A stretch of DNA of 6,658 nucleotides, from assembly GCA_003505795.1 (NCBI GenBank), contig DNXT01000216.1:576-7233 (forward strand). The letters are read 5' to 3'. The position numbers and the translations under genes are program-made. The notes beneath the pieces were generated by a model. It saw only the letters and a program-made list of their open reading frames with translations. It was not told where the DNA came from and did no database searches. This DNA is from Lysobacteraceae bacterium. Lineage in GTDB: Bacteria; Pseudomonadota; Gammaproteobacteria; Xanthomonadales; Xanthomonadaceae. This document shows, piece after piece, positions 6,326-6,658 of the stretch (its first letter is position 1; every line of letters starts with the position of its first letter).

Positions 6326-6513
6326 GGTACGCGAAGCCCGTTCGCCGCGCGCCGGATGGGCTTGCTCGGTCCCGGCGTCGATCGCTGCAATGCAGCATCG
6401 GGCGCCGCTCCGCGAGCCGCTGCATGCGCCGTCCCTCCATCCCGTCGGCAGCCTTTTCCCCGATCGCCGCCTTCGTCCGGCCGCCGTGCCGTGTCCGCGT
6501 TCGATCGCCCTGA
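6322..6513 (+). CDS. Doubtful 63-residue Arg-rich small ORF
   Basis: The ATG at 6322 has GGAGG (6310-6314) 7 nt upstream, an ideal spacing, and overlaps the stop of the preceding 15-codon frame by four bases. The product is basic, rich in Arg, Ser and Pro, with no signal peptide, membrane segment or recognisable domain. Such composition is common in chance frames of GC-rich DNA, and I do not recognise the protein. It is listed because the ribosome site and the overlap are better than expected for noise. Confidence 0.15.
   Translation: MRYAKPVRRAPDGLARSRRRSLQCSIGRRSASRCMRRPSIPSAAFSPIAAFVRPPCRVRVRSP
6384..6396. promoter_or_regulatory. Second copy of the 13-bp palindrome, GCTGCA-a-TGCAGC
   Basis: This is identical to the palindrome at 4068-4080 except for the central base, and it lies about 185 bp upstream of the plus-strand gene. 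Both copies are in gaps between genes; I found no further copy inside the coding regions on reading through. It is a candidate operator for a regulator that would act on galM and on the gene at 6581. No promoter elements could be tied to it here. Confidence 0.35.
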
Positions 6514-6580
6514 TCTCGCCAATGCGCGGCGCGCACGCGGCAGCCGCCTGAAGCCCCCTTCACCACCACCGGAGTACGCC

Positions 6581-6658
6581 ATGTCCCGAAAATCCGCCTT
6601 CGCCGTCCTGCTTTGCCTCGCGCTCGGCGCGCCCGCCGCGCTCCATGCCCAGGCGCCG
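6581..6658 (+). CDS. Secreted protein, N-terminal signal peptide only (continues beyond window)
   Basis: The ATG at 6581 follows CCGGAG with about 6 nt spacing, a good ribosome site. The 26 visible codons encode MSRKSAF, then a Leu/Ala-rich core (AVLLCLALGAPAA) and LHAQAP, a standard Sec signal peptide with probable cleavage after HA (HA|QAP). The single Cys in the core is not in a lipobox. The product is exported, so a further hydrolase or binding protein for the same substrate is possible, but the visible part does not identify it. It is transcribed away from the hydrolase operon and might share regulatory DNA with it. Confidence 0.85.
   Translation, partial: MSRKSAFAVLLCLALGAPAALHAQAP

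Larger units (their letters stand above)
6194..6580. other. 387-bp divergent intergenic region
   Basis: This lies between the minus-strand hydrolase and the plus-strand gene at 6581. From left to right it holds the hydrolase promoter and most of operator-like site B, a short plus-strand frame with a purine-rich site (6278-6325), and a spaced direct repeat (6292-6324). A 63-codon Arg-rich frame (6322-6513) and a 13-bp palindrome (6384-6396) follow. From about 6400 to 6560 I see nothing recognisable apart from GC-rich sequence, ending in the ribosome site of the next gene. No convincing promoter close to 6581 was found. Confidence 0.6.

Noticed and set aside
6361..6392. Plus-strand promoter TTGCTC with TGCAAT about 18 bp downstream, for the gene at 6581
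   Set aside because: Both hexamers are poor matches and the region is GC-rich; not supportable without a mapped transcript start.

Overview
The window is GC-rich DNA from what looks like a gammaproteobacterium of the Xanthomonadaceae or a close relative (Lysobacter, Xanthomonas or Luteimonas type). This is inferred from the Xanthomonas/Caulobacter-type TonB-dependent receptor, the strong G/C preference at third codon positions, and the pairing of such a receptor with secreted carbohydrate enzymes. No rRNA or other taxonomic marker is present, so the assignment stays at that level.

Four genes lie on the minus strand and read from right to left. The first is a secreted, probably lipid-anchored family 43 glycoside hydrolase (6193-5150). 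Next come a 2-dehydro-3-deoxygalactonokinase, dgoK (5094-4159), a Sec-exported aldose 1-epimerase, galM (4011-2863), and a TonB-dependent receptor that runs off the left edge (2483 to beyond 1). A fifth gene starts on the plus strand at 6581 and runs off the right edge; only a signal peptide is visible.

Together this reads as a plant-polysaccharide utilisation locus for a galactose- and arabinose-containing glycan, such as arabinogalactan or a pectic side chain. The hydrolase would release sugars at the cell surface and the receptor would import oligosaccharides across the outer membrane. The periplasmic mutarotase would interconvert anomers, and the kinase would act late in oxidative (De Ley-Doudoroff) galactose catabolism. 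The substrate is inferred from the gene combination. The KDPGal aldolase, galactose dehydrogenase, galactonate dehydratase, inner-membrane transporter and regulator are not in the window.

The non-coding stretches carry the least expected signals. Two rare AT-rich patches, one before the hydrolase and one before galM, share 13 of 16 bases and look like operators for one regulator. The hydrolase copy covers the predicted -10 region and the start codon, so that transcript may be leaderless. A second 13-bp palindrome, GCTGCA-n-TGCAGC, also occurs twice and only between genes. The 387-bp divergent region at 6194-6580 also holds a 20-bp-spaced direct repeat and two short overlapping reading frames with ribosome-binding-like sequences. 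The 379-bp gap upstream of the receptor holds a perfect 10-bp-arm inverted repeat. I see no mobile element, tRNA, rRNA or CRISPR array.
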